This document shows, piece by piece, positions 20,473-34,157 of a DNA stretch of 64,000 bases. The notes under the pieces were generated by a model. It saw nothing but the letters and a program-made list of their open reading frames with translations, had not been told where the DNA came from and searched no databases. The stretch lies in contig CM068544.1 of assembly GCA_035048495.1 (NCBI GenBank), forward strand, positions 14,750,138 to 14,814,137, in the 5' to 3' direction. The DNA comes from Euptelea pleiosperma (lineage: Eukaryota; Streptophyta; Magnoliopsida; Ranunculales; Eupteleaceae). A program made the translations under genes and the position numbers. Every line of letters starts with the position of its first letter. Within the stretch, counting starts at the first letter, position 1.

Positions 20473-23400
20473 GATGTGTTGGTCCACATTTTGAAAATTT
20501 GGGTATATGGATTAATGGGACCTAGAGGGGGGTGTGATATTCGCTTAAAAGTGTGTATTTTTCACTATTATCCTCTAAGCGTTATCATACTCTCCTACAT
20601 AAAACTACTCTCTTTATCCACTTTTCTACGTAAGAGTCTCTTTTATTGCGTAGAACACACTTTTCTGGACGAAATGGTATATTTGCATGCATTAAACACA
20701 TTTCTGGGAGTCTAGATACGAAGCCGTTTTGATCAAGTATCATTACGTGCTTTTCTCTTGCAAGAAACCCGATCGGGCTATTTTCAAGACTAGCAGGCCC
20801 ACAATCAACTACGGAAGCCCACATCAAAGCTTAAAGAACCGTGGCTATGACGAGAAGATATGGGCCAAGAACGAGCCAATTTAGATGATCGAAGAACAAG
20901 ACCAAGAACCAAGAAGTCAACTGATCTGTTAAACAAGATAAAGATGACCGCAAGGGGAAGATCGCCTAGATTGGTGTTGTACGCAAGTTCTAGGAATTCC
21001 TTCAGGAAATTTCCTAAGATCTAGGAAGCATTGGCCAAGTCAGTGGACCATGGGCCAAATGTTGACCAAGTCAATGGATGACCAGATCGTAAAGAAGCAG
21101 GCATGATCAAGGCAGACGTGATGCGTACATGGATAATCGTGCACGGATATACGCAGCAAGTGACTACGGAGTTGGGCTATGAAGGTGTGCCATGTGGATG
21201 TACCAGTGGACCACGATGCTAAACCACGACATTGGTCAAGTTGCTAAATGAAGGTGAGGGATTATTGATGCATATAAATGAAAGGGGGATTAGCCTGAAC
21301 AGATGCTTGGGTACGTACAAGAAACTGGAACTTGTGGATAACTAGCCCCACACAGTGTTAAACACCTGAGCTTGATCACCTCCAAATCAGACCATTGGAT
21401 CAAAGACGATGTATCTCTTCTGATAATTGCTTGCTGAAGCGCGAAATGGAGTTGTAGATTAGCAATTCCACTAATTGATGCATGTTAAAAATGATACTGG
21501 TTGATCTGCAAATGAAGAAGAGCCGTGATCACGGGTTGATAATCATGGGGTTAACGGTAAATGATGGTGGGATTAACGATCAAGAAAACAATGGAAAGAT
21601 GGATAGGACAAACTAAATTATCCAAAGAGAATGTTGGTGGACGATGTGAATAATTGGTATGGGATATGATTTTTTAATCAAGTGGGGCCCATGTATTAAA
21701 GATCAAAAGTTGCTGAAGAATGCTACACATTGATGCACTAAGGAGAAGGTGGGACCCTAATCATGGATTGTTAAGTTCCATAAGGTGAGACTCAATTAAT
21801 AAAGCAACATTGTAGTCTCCAAGGCAAGGGCGTATGAGGGTTCAAAGAAGGGTGTTAAAATGAGAAAGGTGGGGCCCACACACTAAGTGGACATGGGAAC
21901 TTCTAAACACGTTGGGAGGAATGCTTTCCACAGTTACAACAACTTCCCATCACCACCACACATCTCCCATTGATCTCACATGTCCACCATCCTAGCTGTC
22001 CATTCCCTCTCACCTTATCCCTTTATAAGGGAGGGAACCCTAATCCCCTCTAATCACTTCTCTTTCTCACCCAATAACCTAGCCGTCAACCCCAAAAGAG
22101 GAAAGACTTCTTGGACGTTCTCCTCTCTTACTACCCTTTCTTCACCGACCCCACATTCTTCTCTCATTCTATTCTTCTTCTTTTCCGTAGCCATGGAACC
22201 TACCACTCTCTTGCAGCCAGCCACTAATCCTCTCTTTGAGAAACCCCACAACGGTGCTGCTACTACGCTGGCCAAACCAGCAAGCTTCTTCACCGGAGCT
22301 ACCTACAATTTCCGGCAGGTTCTCCATCTTTTCTAGCAGGCATCTCCAGCAGCATCCAAGCTTCGTCTGGGCACCCTCTTGCTGATGAAACCGGCAACCC
22401 AGTAGCCCGCTCCTCCTATTCAAAAAGAAGAAAACAAAAAAAAAATAGAAAGAGGAGGAGAAGAGAAAAAGAAGCCAGAGTACAGAAGGACGTTCGACCT
22501 TGATGTCCACCGTCTCTCCACCACTTGAGAAGATATGCACCTCCAGTTCATGTTCTCTTCCTCTCTCTGGCACGTGGAACCACAATCTCCACGTGGATTT
22601 CCACAGGAAGAAGAAGCCAGCTTCTCTTCACCGGACTGGAGCATCTCGTCCTCACCTCGCCCTTGCAACAAGGAGTTATCTCCTTGCCGCTGCACACTCC
22701 ACCTGCAAGTGTAGAACCTTCTTCCACCAACTTGCAAACGGTGCACCATGAAGCTCTTTCACCACTCCAAGCAACCACCATCACGGCCTGCAATAAAGCA
22801 GGCCGTTATCTCCACCGTCCACCAGCAAGTGCCTTCCCACACCGTGCATCCCCAGGATCTACAACACATCTCACCTACAAGTTTCCCTTCAATCTGTGAC
22901 CAGCAATGCCTCCTCCACAACCTTCAACTTGCTGGCCTCTAGATCTACAACCTAACGTCCACATGCAAATCATTTCCAGGGATCAATCTCCTCCGTTTTA
23001 GCTCTTCATAGCCGGCTCCATCTTGGAGCAATCACTAGCAAACTGTGCCACCACCTTGCTGCCTCCTCTTATGCTTGTAGACGATCAAACCTGCAACCTT
23101 ACCAATGGCCAACAACATGCACCACAGATCAACCATCTTTATGGCCGATCAATCACTTAGCCAACCATCTCATGGATCCACCATCTCACGGATCCACCAT
23201 CATGGTTCGGCCTCCATGTGCTCTTCTTAATCGAGCACCATCACCATCATCTCATGCTCTGGCCACACCGTGCACATGTTCCCAATCTCCCCAGGCCGAA
23301 CCACTCACCAGGTCGATCTCGGTCTCAAATCATGGCAAGTACGGATAAGGTATTTTCTCTTTCAAGGGTTCATTTTCTCTCTCTAGGGTAAGTGAATTTC

Positions 23401-23924
23401 TCTACCATCCCCAGGCTGATCGCCTTTTTGCACCGCTGACTCCGTTCGGTGAATGCAAAAGGGTGAGTTTTTCTCTCACCTCCACCTTATCGGCCGGTAA
23501 ACGACCGAGGTGAAAATCTCTCTCTACCTTATTTCTCTATCTCTAAAATCTCTTTTTACATGCTTTCTTACATGCTTTCTAGAATAGATTTACCACTTTA
23601 TTTATTTCTGTCATTTATTTCATGTAAGCAACAGTTTGATTAATGCAATTTGATTTCGATGATTTTAGCATTTTTTGGATCTCACTTGGATGCGTTTTTA
23701 ATCTCGACTCACCATTCTCATCCTTCCATGTTTCTCTTGTATATTATCTGTCATTTTATGTTCTTATTCGAGCTAATCCGACTAATCCCGAGTGTAGATC
23801 GACATCCGACCTACTTCCACTGTGCGAGAATTACTATTTTTGCAGAATTAAGTCTCGAATAATTAAAAATGTGTTGAAGTTAGGGTTTCCGTAACCAACG
23901 ACGCGAAAAAACCTAACTTTCAGG
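20473..23924 (+). repeat. Candidate long LTR (about 3.4 kb), class unresolved
   Basis: It runs from TGATGTGTTGGTCCAC to an end CCTAACTTTCA shared with 1-232. It contains a TATA-like CCCTTTATAAGGGAGGG near 22020, followed by a C/T-rich leader. Short ORFs on both strands around 22000-22900 are not alike in composition to genes and show no motifs. TG...CA ends, length and a TATA in the middle would suit the large LTRs of Tat/Ogre-type Gypsy elements. No PBS follows and no target duplication was found. Confidence 0.35.
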
Positions 23925-23926
23925 AT

Positions 23927-25464
23927 GAATAGGTATTTAAAATTCTTTGATTAAACTAACAACCTAATTCAATTACTAGTCTAGTAGGGGTAATCTAATT
24001 ACATGTGAACCAATCCTAAATGGGTTGATTGAATAACAAGTGATTAGCTCAACCAACTAAGATTGAATATATCTCTTCGTGATATATTATTTCTTAATCG
24101 TTTGATCTAATCTAGAAATAGTACAGAATACAAACAATCAATATTCATAACGCATGAGATTTTTACATGGAAATCTTACCCAAGGAAAAATCATAGGACC
24201 ACGTCTAGACGGAAAGTATCACTAACTGGAAAGTTTTGAGTTACAGAAGTTACCTACGCAACATTATTTTCATACAGCATACAACCTTAGCCAAGGCCAA
24301 CTGCCATTGCGTCCACGTCCTCTAACTCCACGCAATGAGTCACACAAGTGCCCTTCTAATCATGAATCCTTTGCCGCTTATTCAATTCGGTACACCCAAA
24401 ACCTATCGTCAATCAGTACACCTCAATGTTAATTTATATGCACTGGTCTCTATAAATGGTGAAGGATTCAATACACCATAAACCCTGTATGTTGCTCAAA
24501 TGGTATTGAGTCACATGTAGTACTCTCTGGCTTTCCGGGTTATGTTTCTAGTTGGTAACCTAGGCAGAGGTAGAGATCAAGCACTAAACTATGATCGAAG
24601 AGAAGAGAAAACCTTTCACAAGAATAAAATGAATACCTGAGGTTTTGCTCTTCGAGTAGGACAACTCTTTTAAGCTCTATGTAGCTTGAATTCAATAACT
24701 CTCTCTTGTTGTCTATAGATGTGTGTTTAATGAAGCACATGCAAGGGAGGCTTTATTTATAAGAGTATTAAAGCCCTAGGAAGTGATAGTGATGGGTAGT
24801 GGGAACTTAAAAATTGGATCTGAATTTTGATAGATTATAAGTAGTCTAATCGATTGGGCAATGGGTCCAATTGATTGGACTTTGTTTAATCGATTATACA
24901 GAGTCCAATCAATTATACTATCTGGATGGGTTTTATGTTCATTTACAATCAATTGCACCTTAGGGATGTTCTATCCCGAATGGTCCAATCGATTGTACAT
25001 AGGATCCAATCAATTGTAGCTTTTGGATGTTCTATCCCGAATGGTCCAATCGATTGTACACATGGTCCAATCGAATGGATTTCCCCTTAGTCATTTTTCT
25101 TGGCCTAATAGATGGCCTAGATTTGGGTATGTCCTGTGACAAAGTTTAGCCAATATTTTATTTTTAAAATATTATTTTTATAGACACTAGGTTACTTACC
25201 TTCCTATGCGAGTAGACACGATCTTTAACTGACAAATTACAATTCATCAGATGACTCATCCGTCAACCGTCTGATTCTTGTAGTGCCTCAAATGACTCAT
25301 TCGTCAATCTTCTAATTCTTCATCTTTTAGTCTTCACGTAGTCAATGATGGATATGTACCACGGCATTCTCAAAGCCACACCATCACTTGTAGGAACGGT
25401 TACAAGTGTGTTTTTATGTCAAATAGAATTTATGCCAAACTAGAATATAGACATATTCCTTACA
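23927..25464 (-). mobile_element. LTR of the palindrome-LTR group, minus strand
   Basis: In minus orientation it starts TGTAAGGAATATGTCTATATTC (25464), has palindromes at about 24838-25080 (CCAATCGATTG cores, several as CCAATCGATTGTAC), TATAAATAAAGCC near 24755 and the shared leader blocks. The 3' end is truncated at the GAATAGGTATTTAAA block, where it meets the long LTR-like repeat. No gag follows. It is a truncated or solo LTR. Confidence 0.65.
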
Positions 25465-25705
25465 CATTTCACTGCTAACACTAAGTCACTTTCGTGTGAG
25501 CACATAACAATGAGGACAAATGCGAGTCTTCATATAATCTAATCTTCAATCTTCTGAGTCTTCGGTCTTCGTCTTTTAGTCTTCAGGCAATCAAGAGTGA
25601 TGTATACCATGACATACTCAAGGCCTAACTAGTACATGTATGGTAGATACAAAATGTGTTTTGTGTCATATGGAATTTGCCAAACATAATATGAATATAT
25701 TTCTT
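25465..25705 (-). mobile_element. Second LTR 5'-end fragment, minus strand
   Basis: TGTAAGAAATATATTCATATTATG (from about 25705) and the following CAAATTCCATATGACACAAAA blocks repeat the first 240 bp of the same LTR type, adjacent to the preceding copy. Confidence 0.5.
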
Positions 25706-27029
25706 ACACCTTCTTGCTCGATGGCTAATGGGCTTTGGTTGAAGGTCTTCTCGAAGCTTCTCTTCTTTAATGGAGGTTTCTCTCTTCTCCTCTCCCCCTA
25801 GTTTATGGAGTGATTAATGATTGAAATTCTTATATATGGTTGAATGGGTTAGTGTTGAGAGGTGGGGTCCACATGTGGGAGATTTTCCACTCATTTGGTG
25901 CTCAACTAATTGAGCAATTAATGCCGGAAGAGAGGAGCACGTTTTTCCCTTTAGGGGGGTCATGGCGTGATGTGTTAGTAGTGGGTCACACTAGTGAAAT
26001 CGTTGGGATGAAGGAGGAGTTTCTTGTTAGTTGTATGCTTTACTCTAGCTTTACCTTTTATTAAGGGAAGTGATTCCTTATTTGCTAATGCCATGGGATC
26101 CCCCATGTAGTTGGCCTCAACTCTCCTTCAACAGGTGTCAATGCTAGCTACTAATTAAGGGGTCTTAGCGGATCTCCAACTAGTTGTTGATTAAATCTCT
26201 CCTTTATCTAGTTCCCTTAATTGATGAGATCTCTAACTAAATGTGGGAGTCATGCGATAGCATTAAATATCTAGATTATATAATCAATTAATGGTCTCTA
26301 AAGGTCCCAACGTGTTGCCCTATTGGGAGTCTCTCGACTCTCTCTCTCTCATATGGGTCCCACGAGGTGTAAATTCGAGAATTTCTCTCAAGTGGGTCCC
26401 ACTCTCTTCATTAGAGAACTAAATTTAAGGAATTTAATGTGTGGACTTATGCACCAAGGTGTCCATGTCCAGCACTCTATAAATAGGCCTATAATTAATT
26501 TATTTAATGATGGAATATACATTGATTAATTACGATGTGGTCCCTACCTTAGATGGGAAGGGTTCTAGATGCTAACAGGGACGTACAAAGGGTGATACAC
26601 CCTAAGGAGTTCTAAGTGTTCGGCTACACCCTATGTCACACTCTACAATATTAGATAAATAATTTAAACACTTAATAATTATGCATTATGTTGTAAATTA
26701 CATTGTTATGCACAAATAATCCTAATTCGGCTAATTACTCTCCAAAGTCGAAAAAGATGTTAAAGCGGGTTCAAATGTTTACTATGGGTCTTACCACTAA
26801 AATAGTTTTTTAATTTATAATTAATATGAGTGAATTTGGGTGTTCAAAAGGTTCATAGTTCGTTATGTAGTTCATTTGTGACTTTCTCTCCAAATTATCC
26901 TCAAATAACAAAGGTGTCATTTCCGTGTCAAATTTCACTTATGGATCCCACAATTCATAAAAACCCTAGACCAGGCCCTAAAAATAAGAAAAATAAGTTT
27001 GTGATATTATTGGATACACAGAGTCTAGT
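25706..27029. other. Stretch without a recognisable gene
   Basis: ORFs of up to 75 codons lie here but none has a recognised motif. A TATA-like CTCTATAAATAGGCC lies near 26474. The sequence just before 27030 continues after 35791 once element M is removed, so this is the older DNA into which M inserted. It is possibly an old LTR. Confidence 0.4.
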
Positions 27030-28716
27030 TGAAATTTCACTGATCCATTCTCTTTAACTCAATATACATAGAAGGGGGGATTGATTAGGTATTTAAAATT
27101 AATTATACCTACACAGTTTTACTGGACGATGGTAAGGGAATAAAATTGCATGTCTTAGTTGTTTGATAAAAAGATTATTACAACCGACTCAAATCAAATA
27201 TACATCCATGGTATATTGTCTTTTTGTCGTTTGATCTAATCAAGATAGATTACGAAATATAAACAAACAATCGCACAAGACAAGAGATTTTTACTTGGAA
27301 ACCATAGTCAAGGAAAAACCACGGGACCACGTCCAGACTAAAAGTATCATTAACTGAAAAGTTAAACGAAACAAAGGTTACCTACGCAGCACCGTTGTAA
27401 ATACAGCTTCCAACCTTAGCCAAGGCCTACTGCCGATGCATCCACGTCCTCTAAATCAACGCCACGAATCAACGGGCGCCCTTCCAGCCAAAAAGCCTTA
27501 TCCGCTTGTTCAGTTTGGTACACCCCAAACCTACCGTCGATCAGCTCCTCCGATATTAATTCTCAACACTCCCGCTTTTGCAGAAGGTGAAAGATTTAGT
27601 ACACCCTGAACCCCAAGTTGCTCAAATAGTATTGAGTCACACTGTTATACTCAGGCTTACTAGGTTGAATATAGAAGTGGAAAACCTAGGCTAAGTAAAG
27701 GATCAAGCTCTTGACTATGATCAAAAAGAGAACAAGCTCACAAGATGTGAATGAAAAACAAGCTTCTTGCTCTTCGAATGGACACTCTAATAAATAAAGT
27801 ATTTGATTCTCTTTCTTGAAGATTGAGTCACTCTGTGTCTTTGTGTGTGTTTAGAAAAGGGTATAGAAGGGTTCTATTTATAGAATTCCAAGACCCTAAG
27901 TCGTGTGGAACGTGGGATGATGGAACCTAGAATTTTGGATCTGAGAAAGACCAATTCTGTTCAAGGTCCAATCGATTATACATTTGGTCCAATCGATTGG
28001 GGATAAGTGTCCAATCAATTGGGCTCAATAAGTTTTCTATTCCGAAGGCACCAATCAATTGCACAGGGTTCTCTAATCGATTTGACATATATAATTAACT
28101 TTCTGTCCTGAATGCTCCAATCAATTTCACAGAGTCTCCAATCCATTGTGCTCAAATAGATTTCTATCCCAAAGGCTCCAATCGATTTCACAGAGTCTCC
28201 AATCGATTGTGCTCAAATAAGTTTCTACCTCGTAGTCTCCAATCGATTACACAGTGTCTCTAATCGATTGGACTCAAATGAGTTTCTGCCTCGTAGTCTC
28301 CAATCGATTACACAGTGTGTCCAATCGATTAGGCTATGTCCAATCACTTGGGAATACATGTCTAATCAATTGGACTATCCCATTAGTCAATATAATTGAC
28401 TTTGACTCGGGTCTGCCAAATGACTAAGTCTAACATTATATTTTATTCATTTTAATCAACTCTTATGGCCACTAAGTCACTTACATTCCTAATCGAGCGT
28501 ACACGATCGTTAACTGATAAAACGGCAGTTACTCAGATAATTCCTGTCGTCAACCATCTGATTCTTGTTGTCTCTAACTTTTAGTCTTCACGTAGTTGGC
28601 GAAGTATGCATACCATAACATCTTCACGCTATACTAGTGCTCGTAGGAACGGTTACAAGAATATTTTTATGTCAAACAGAATCTTTGCCAAATTGAATAT
28701 GAAAATATTCCTTACA
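27030..28716 (-). repeat. 3' LTR of element M
   Basis: On the minus strand it runs TGTAAGGAATATTTTC ... GTGAAATTTCA. The palindrome array is at 27966-28378 and TATAAATA near 27880. It is co-linear with 34158-35791, which it resembles closely. 1687 bp. Confidence 0.9.
27966..28378 (-). promoter_or_regulatory. Palindrome array of the element M 3' LTR
   Basis: More than a dozen CCAATCGATTGG-like cores occur, partly in tandem units carrying GAGTTTCTGCCTCGTAGTC spacers. The array lies directly upstream (minus strand) of the TATA box. Confidence 0.7.
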
Positions 28717-28729
28717 ATCTCCTCATTTG
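28717..28729 (-). promoter_or_regulatory. Polypurine tract of element M
   Basis: AAATGAGGAGAT on the minus strand abuts the 3' LTR start. A further purine tract (AGGGGGGAGAGAAAA) lies at about 29057-29075. Confidence 0.65.
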
Positions 28730-29403
28730 GCAATTTCGTGACAAAAAACTTTAATCATATAGAAGGTAAAAAATAGAAAATACAATCCCACCCTCTTACA
28801 TGATTCACTCACTATCTCACACTCTCTTGGAGATAATCGAACAGAGAATGGCTTTTGATCTGTTCCCTACACATTCTACCAATAATACATACCATGTAAT
28901 ATCATCGACAATCAATAAATCATATAAAATGCAGTGAGTTTAATTATACACATCACAAGTAGAGAAATTGGAAAAATAATAAAAAAAAAAAATTTTCCCC
29001 TAAATTTCTCTCCCTTATCTCATGCATCAACTTATTTTTACTGCTATGATTTTCTCTCCCCCCTTTTGTCACAGATTGATAAAGGTACAGAAATATAAGC
29101 ATGCAATGAATATTATCATGAGAAACAAGTGCAATATATATATCCATAATCAAATACATATTGGTTTATACCCTGTAACACAATATAACACAAGCAGAGT
29201 ATAACCATACATAATATGAGTTTATCAGTGTACAATAACAACAAAAGTAAAAACACCCGATAACTCTCAAGATGTCTCTCTCCAGGAGTCTATGTAGATG
29301 GTCCAGCACCATCGTGCTGATCAGGGCCATGAGCTGGTGGATGCTGTCCAAATCCCATCATAGTGAACTGGTACTCCATGTAACACTGCATATCATACAT
29401 GAA

Positions 29404-30645
29404 GCCCTACATCCTCTCATGTCCCTCCTCTAAACGGCGAAAGCTCTGTGCCGTCCGCTCCTCATGCGCTGTGAGACACTGATCGAATCCCACCATCTGA
29501 TGATGAAGAGACTCAAAGGAGTAAGGGGCAGGCATCTCAGGAGGCTGGACAAAGAATTGCTGTGGCTCTAGAGGATGTATCTCAGTATCAGGCTGCTGAC
29601 CCCCCGGCTCTGTATCATCCCCCAAGTCCTCATCGAAAATATCATCAAAGTGTGGAGGTACATCTATCACTCTCCGAACCCAAGACATGATCTTCTTGAT
29701 AGTCGAAGGCCCAATAGGCCCCATGGGAGAGCACACCTCCTCAGTAGCTCGAATAGACACATCCAGATGAAGTAGGATAGAGCTCACAAGTAGAGGGAAA
29801 GGGAGACATGGATGGTTAGCCAACTAGCTACCTGCTCTAACCATAGCTCTAAAAATGAACCTCGGAAGGTCAATGACAAACCCAGTGCCAAGATGGTAAA
29901 GAAGCTGAAGATGATCAATGTTCTCCTGTCCCCCATGGCCAGGTGGATCAATGTTGTACCCACAGATGAGGTGCAATAAACAATACTCAGGAAGAAGAGA
30001 TGTAAGAGGAATAAATGTACTCCAATCAAATATTTGCCCTGTGAGAGTCTCGGTCAAGGTGACCCTAGAAGTCGTTATCTCACGAGTCCTGAGAATGTAC
30101 TCATATGAGGTAGACGGACGAGGTATGTCTAATAAGGTAGAGATCAGATCAGGTGTAATAGTCAGGTAAGCCCCAGAGACAAAAGTCCGAAAGAATAGCT
30201 CACTCGGGTCATCACACTGAATGGCGTGCATATTGACATAAAAACGTTTAACCATGACAGGGTAAAATGGAATGGTCAAGCGAGTGATAGGAACCCACTC
30301 ACGAGATACGAACAATGAATGAACCATAGTACCCAAAATAGTGTTAAATTCAACTACTCTCTCAATAGTGAATTTGTGACCAGAGAAATGCTCAAAACGA
30401 TCTCTAGCGGAATCGAAAATGAACGGGGATATGGGAGCACTCACCGAAAGAATATCGGTATGACGGGCATGACCCCGAGCTCTCCTAGATCCTCTGGATG
30501 ATTCACCCCGCTCTGAGTGCCGTGACCTACTGAGTCGACCACCCCGTTTGACTCGAGATTGAGTCCGTTGAACCAGGGGTTCTTCATCAGCACTTTCCTC
30601 TTCAGAAACCACAATAGCTCTTCTAAGACGCGGATTAGTTGCCAT
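29404..30645 (-). pseudogene. ORF2 of element M: Transposase_32-like protein with one stop
   Basis: ATG at 30645 (an in-frame ATG three codons upstream is also possible). Residues 1-60 are mixed acidic and basic with SRxxRG runs. Residues about 70-290 form the domain (FDSARDRFEHFSGHKF, FYVNMHAIQCDDPSE, ITPDLISTLLDIPRPS, YNIDPPGHG, LLYHLGTGFVIDLPRFIF). The tail is acidic (FDDIFDEDLGDD) with a final helical SFESLHHQMVGFD segment. The only break before the end is TAG at 29824-29826, where element P has CAG; the frame then continues to 29404. The family call (putative plant transposon protein) is from memory and its biochemical role is unknown. No DDE, HUH or other nuclease motif is visible. Confidence 0.7.
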
Positions 30646-30861
30646 GAGCACCAAGAAAGGAAGAAAATACCAAAAAATCTCTATTTTTGCTCAAAAACTC
30701 TCCAAAAACACAACGAAGAGGGTGAAGTAAAAATCAAGGAAATCAAGATAATCGCTCCACAAAACCTTATGTGAACAGTAGATCAGGCACCTGCGATCGA
30801 TTGGGAGAAATCTGGGAGGCGATTGGATCGATTGGGGTTAAAAATGACCCATTTTAGGTTT

Positions 30862-30965
30862 TATAAAACCGAACGTCGCACTGTCCAATCGATTGGGCTA
30901 AGTGGCCAATCGATTGGGCTGTACTCTCCAATCGATTGGTCTGTAAGGTCCAATCGATTAGACTG
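30862..30965 (-). promoter_or_regulatory. Internal promoter-like array of element M
   Basis: Four CCAATCGATTGG-type palindromes (30880-30965) precede GGTTTTATAAAACC (30857-30870) on the minus strand. The ORF2 ATG lies about 215 bp downstream. Spacing and order match element P at 16073-16174. Confidence 0.65.
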
Positions 30966-30969
30966 GTCC

Positions 30970-32111
30970 GGAAAGAAAAAAAAATTTTAAACCAACAGGC
31001 TCATTTTCTAGGACCCCCAAGTAAATCTTTTCAAGTCAAAAATTATTTTTAAATTGCTCAAGAAAAGATAAAATGTCAGAAAAAAATCACTCCATGAAGT
31101 CAATCATGATAAGCACTAAATACTGATTCTTATTGAAGAGAATTAACTAACACATTAGTTCACCCTTTTGCTTCATCAGAAATATTAATTCTTTTAGATA
31201 TTAGCGCAAGTCACAAATCACTAGTAATCATAGATTCAAATATCAACAATAATATCATCACGTGTAAGTGATCTGAGTCCATCTGTGGTACCGGATAAGA
31301 TTTCAGTAATAATTTCTCATAAGTATTGAAATCTGGAGGTATCCTGTATCCGATCATAAAATCCTCATTAGAGTTATTAAGGGATCTCACATACGCTCAT
31401 GTTTATGGGTATTTGCTGATGGATAAGAATTTTTCTAGCAAATTAGCTATCTTTTACACCCTATTTATTCACTTTGAATATAGGTAGCTTTTGCTCTCCA
31501 TGTAGGTAGCCCTTTTTCTGCAGCAATGAGAATCAAATTTCAATTTTGAACAGGGCCATATAGATGACATTCACTCTAACTTGTGTGGAGATAGCTTTTT
31601 CCTCAAAAATAATAACTCTCATTAGGAAGCCAACAGTTGACTATAGTGCAGTTTCGAAATCAACTAAATGCATGAACACTATTAATTTGAAGTTATAATC
31701 AGTAGAGGTTTATTCTCAATTCTAATAATACAGGATTTCACACCTCTATCAAATCCATTCCTACAGATATAATCAGTGTGCATGTGAATATGAGATATAC
31801 TGTTTCAATAATCTTCTAATGCACACTAGTAAAAAATTAACTAATCATAATAATTAAAAGATATAATACACAGATTAGCAAAAATTTAACTAACACAGTT
31901 AAGTCCTTTTTCTTGAAAAGTCTCAAAAATTACTGCTCATCAAAATTGTATGATCAAATATAATAATTGTAACATTCTTCTGAACACTTGATCTTTTGAT
32001 TTTCTGAAATATTATCAATTTTTATTCTTCAAAATAAAGTAAAATTAAAAAGACAAAAAAATCCCTCACAGAATAAAAATGGAGCGCACGAGGGGATAAA
32101 GAGCACATTGC
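30970..32111 (-). other. Conserved non-coding spacer of element M
   Basis: There is no ORF of note. It is co-linear with 14886-16060 of element P over its whole length. Confidence 0.6.
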
Positions 32112-34067
32112 TCAGAAATAGGACATTGACGAATATTTTTCCTTTAGAGAATCTTTTCTAACCCACACAGATGTGAGTTTGGTAGATAGATCAATTCTCT
32201 TAGGATCTTTCCTCTTTTGAGTTATATAACTCTGAGATTGTTTGAATTTCTCAAGGGACTCAATCTCCTTGATTAATTCTTTAGACCTTTCTAGAAGGTC
32301 TTTTATCTTCCTAGATAGCACATCCAAATAATTTATCTCATAATGTGTCTTCATAGGAATTTTCTGACTTTTCACATTCTGAGTGATATTCACCATTTTT
32401 TTTAGAGGATTTTGATGTCCTCTTCTCAACTTGTGATAGTCTCTAATCACATGACCTATGTTTTTACAGTACTTGCACTGACTACTGCTTTTGACCATTT
32501 TGATTGAGTCATTGATCTGAGTGGGAATAGCTTGGGCTTTAACAAAAATCGTCTTGGATGAAGACCATTTTTCTTAATTGCTTTTATAACCCAAACCCTG
32601 TTTGTCTCCATAGACTTTTCCCACACGAAGAATTTCATCAAGTTTTGCAGAGCTGGATGAGAATCCTGACATCCCTCTTTGATTTGAGAACCTCATTTTC
32701 TAGGGATTCCTTACGTGTCATGCAAGTTTGGAATTCACATTCCAGTGACTTGTTTATCTTTAGTAGAGACTCATTCTCTTGCTCTAATTTAGTAATCAAC
32801 ACTTTTAATTTTTTAGTGTCAATTACTAAGGTTGCATTTTCAAATTCAAGACATTTAACCTATCAGATAAAACTTTGTTAGCCTTGATAAATTTTATCGA
32901 TTTCTCGTATAGTTCTTTCATACCAACTATCGAGTCATCCGAGTCCCCATTGTAAGAGTCTTTCGAACTCTCATCATCACTTTTCTTGGAATCTCCATGA
33001 GATCCATAGGGACTATTGAAACGAGCAACAAAAACTATATACTTATCAGTCTTTCCATTGCTATCTGAATTATCAGAATGATCTTCTAATTCTTCATCCC
33101 ATGTGGCATTGAATGCTTTTGCCTTGCCCTTGTATTCTTCTTTGTTTGGGCACACATTAGCAAAGTGACAAAAACCCTTACATTTAAAACATTGGGGATT
33201 GCTTGAGCAGCTTTGCCTAGGGTTTCTATCACTTCCGCAACTTCTCTCATGAGGTCTAGCATGTTCTACAGTTTTATCAAACTGTTTATTGTTCTTGAAC
33301 CTATTGTTTTTCGAACGAAAGGACTTTTTGAATTTTTTCACGAATAGTGACATTTCTACTTCAGAGTTAACATCTAACTCAGAATCTTGAGCTTCATAAA
33401 CCTTAAGGGCAATTCCTTTTGATTTCTTTGATTGTCTCAAATTCATTTCATAAGTTTATAGAGACCCAACCAGCTCATCGACTTTAAGAGAGTCAGCATC
33501 TTTGCTCTCTTCAATCGCAGTGACCTTAGCCTGAAATCTATCAAGTAAGGATCTCAAAATTTTTTGAACAACTTTTAATTCAGGAATGACCTCACCTAAG
33601 TTGTGTGCAGAGTTCACAATATCATTAAGTTTGGCATAAAACTCAGTGAAGGTATCATTCTCCTCCATTCTCATGGATTCGAACTTCGATGTCAGCATTT
33701 GAAGTTTAGAAATCTTAATGGCTGGCGTTCCTTCGTGTGTAACTCTAAGTATGTCCCATGCTTCTTTAGCTAGAGAATAAGTAGAGATTCTTCTAAATGC
33801 ATTCTTGTCAACAGCATTAAAAATAACATTTAGCCATTTGCTATTAAGACAACAACAATCTATGTCTTCTTTAGTCCAGTCGTTTTTCAGTTTAATAATG
33901 ATTTTATCTCCTACTTCCATTGTGGGTGGTGACCAACCATCCACTACAAACATCCAGACTCTTTCATCAATGGACTTTAGAAAAGCCCTCATCTTAGCCT
34001 TCCAATAGGCATAGTCTTCCCTATCAAACAATGGAGGTCTGGATGTATTTCCACATTCTCTTTGCAT
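32112..34067 (-). pseudogene. Gag of element M
   Basis: ATG at 34067. Residues 1-200 form the UBN2/gag-polypeptide domain. A short stop (TAA near 33455) sits where element P reads through (GSTLQTYEMNL). The next segment (33446-32826) carries a basic region, an intact CCHC zinc knuckle (CFKCKGFCHFANVC) and an acidic stretch. A shift near 32826 follows, then a coiled coil, then a second knuckle (CKYCKNIGHVIRDY, in which the last Cys is replaced by Tyr) and a final coiled coil ending at 32112. The reconstructed layout is UBN2, knuckle, coiled coil, knuckle, coiled coil, about 650 codons. It is longer than a usual Copia gag, and no protease is fused to it. Confidence 0.85.
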
Positions 34068-34140
34068 TTTGACAAATTAATGAAAATGAACTGGTTTCTC
34101 AGGAATCTAAATTCAGGTGATTAAACCTTACATAGAAATA

Positions 34141-34157
34141 CCCGCTCTGATACCAAT
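34141..34157 (-). promoter_or_regulatory. Primer-binding site of element M
   Basis: The minus strand reads ATTGGTATCAGAGCGGG directly after the 5' LTR end (AAAATTTCA). This is a perfect TGGTATCAGAGC core for initiator tRNA-Met. Confidence 0.9.

Noticed and set aside
21980..22899. Overlapping ORFs of 80-138 codons on both strands
   Set aside because: They are mutually overlapping, low in complexity, without motifs, and lie in a C/T- and G/A-rich leader of an LTR-like repeat.
29575..30169. Plus-strand ORFs opposite ORF2 of element M
   Set aside because: They are shadows of the minus-strand ORF2, with no motif.
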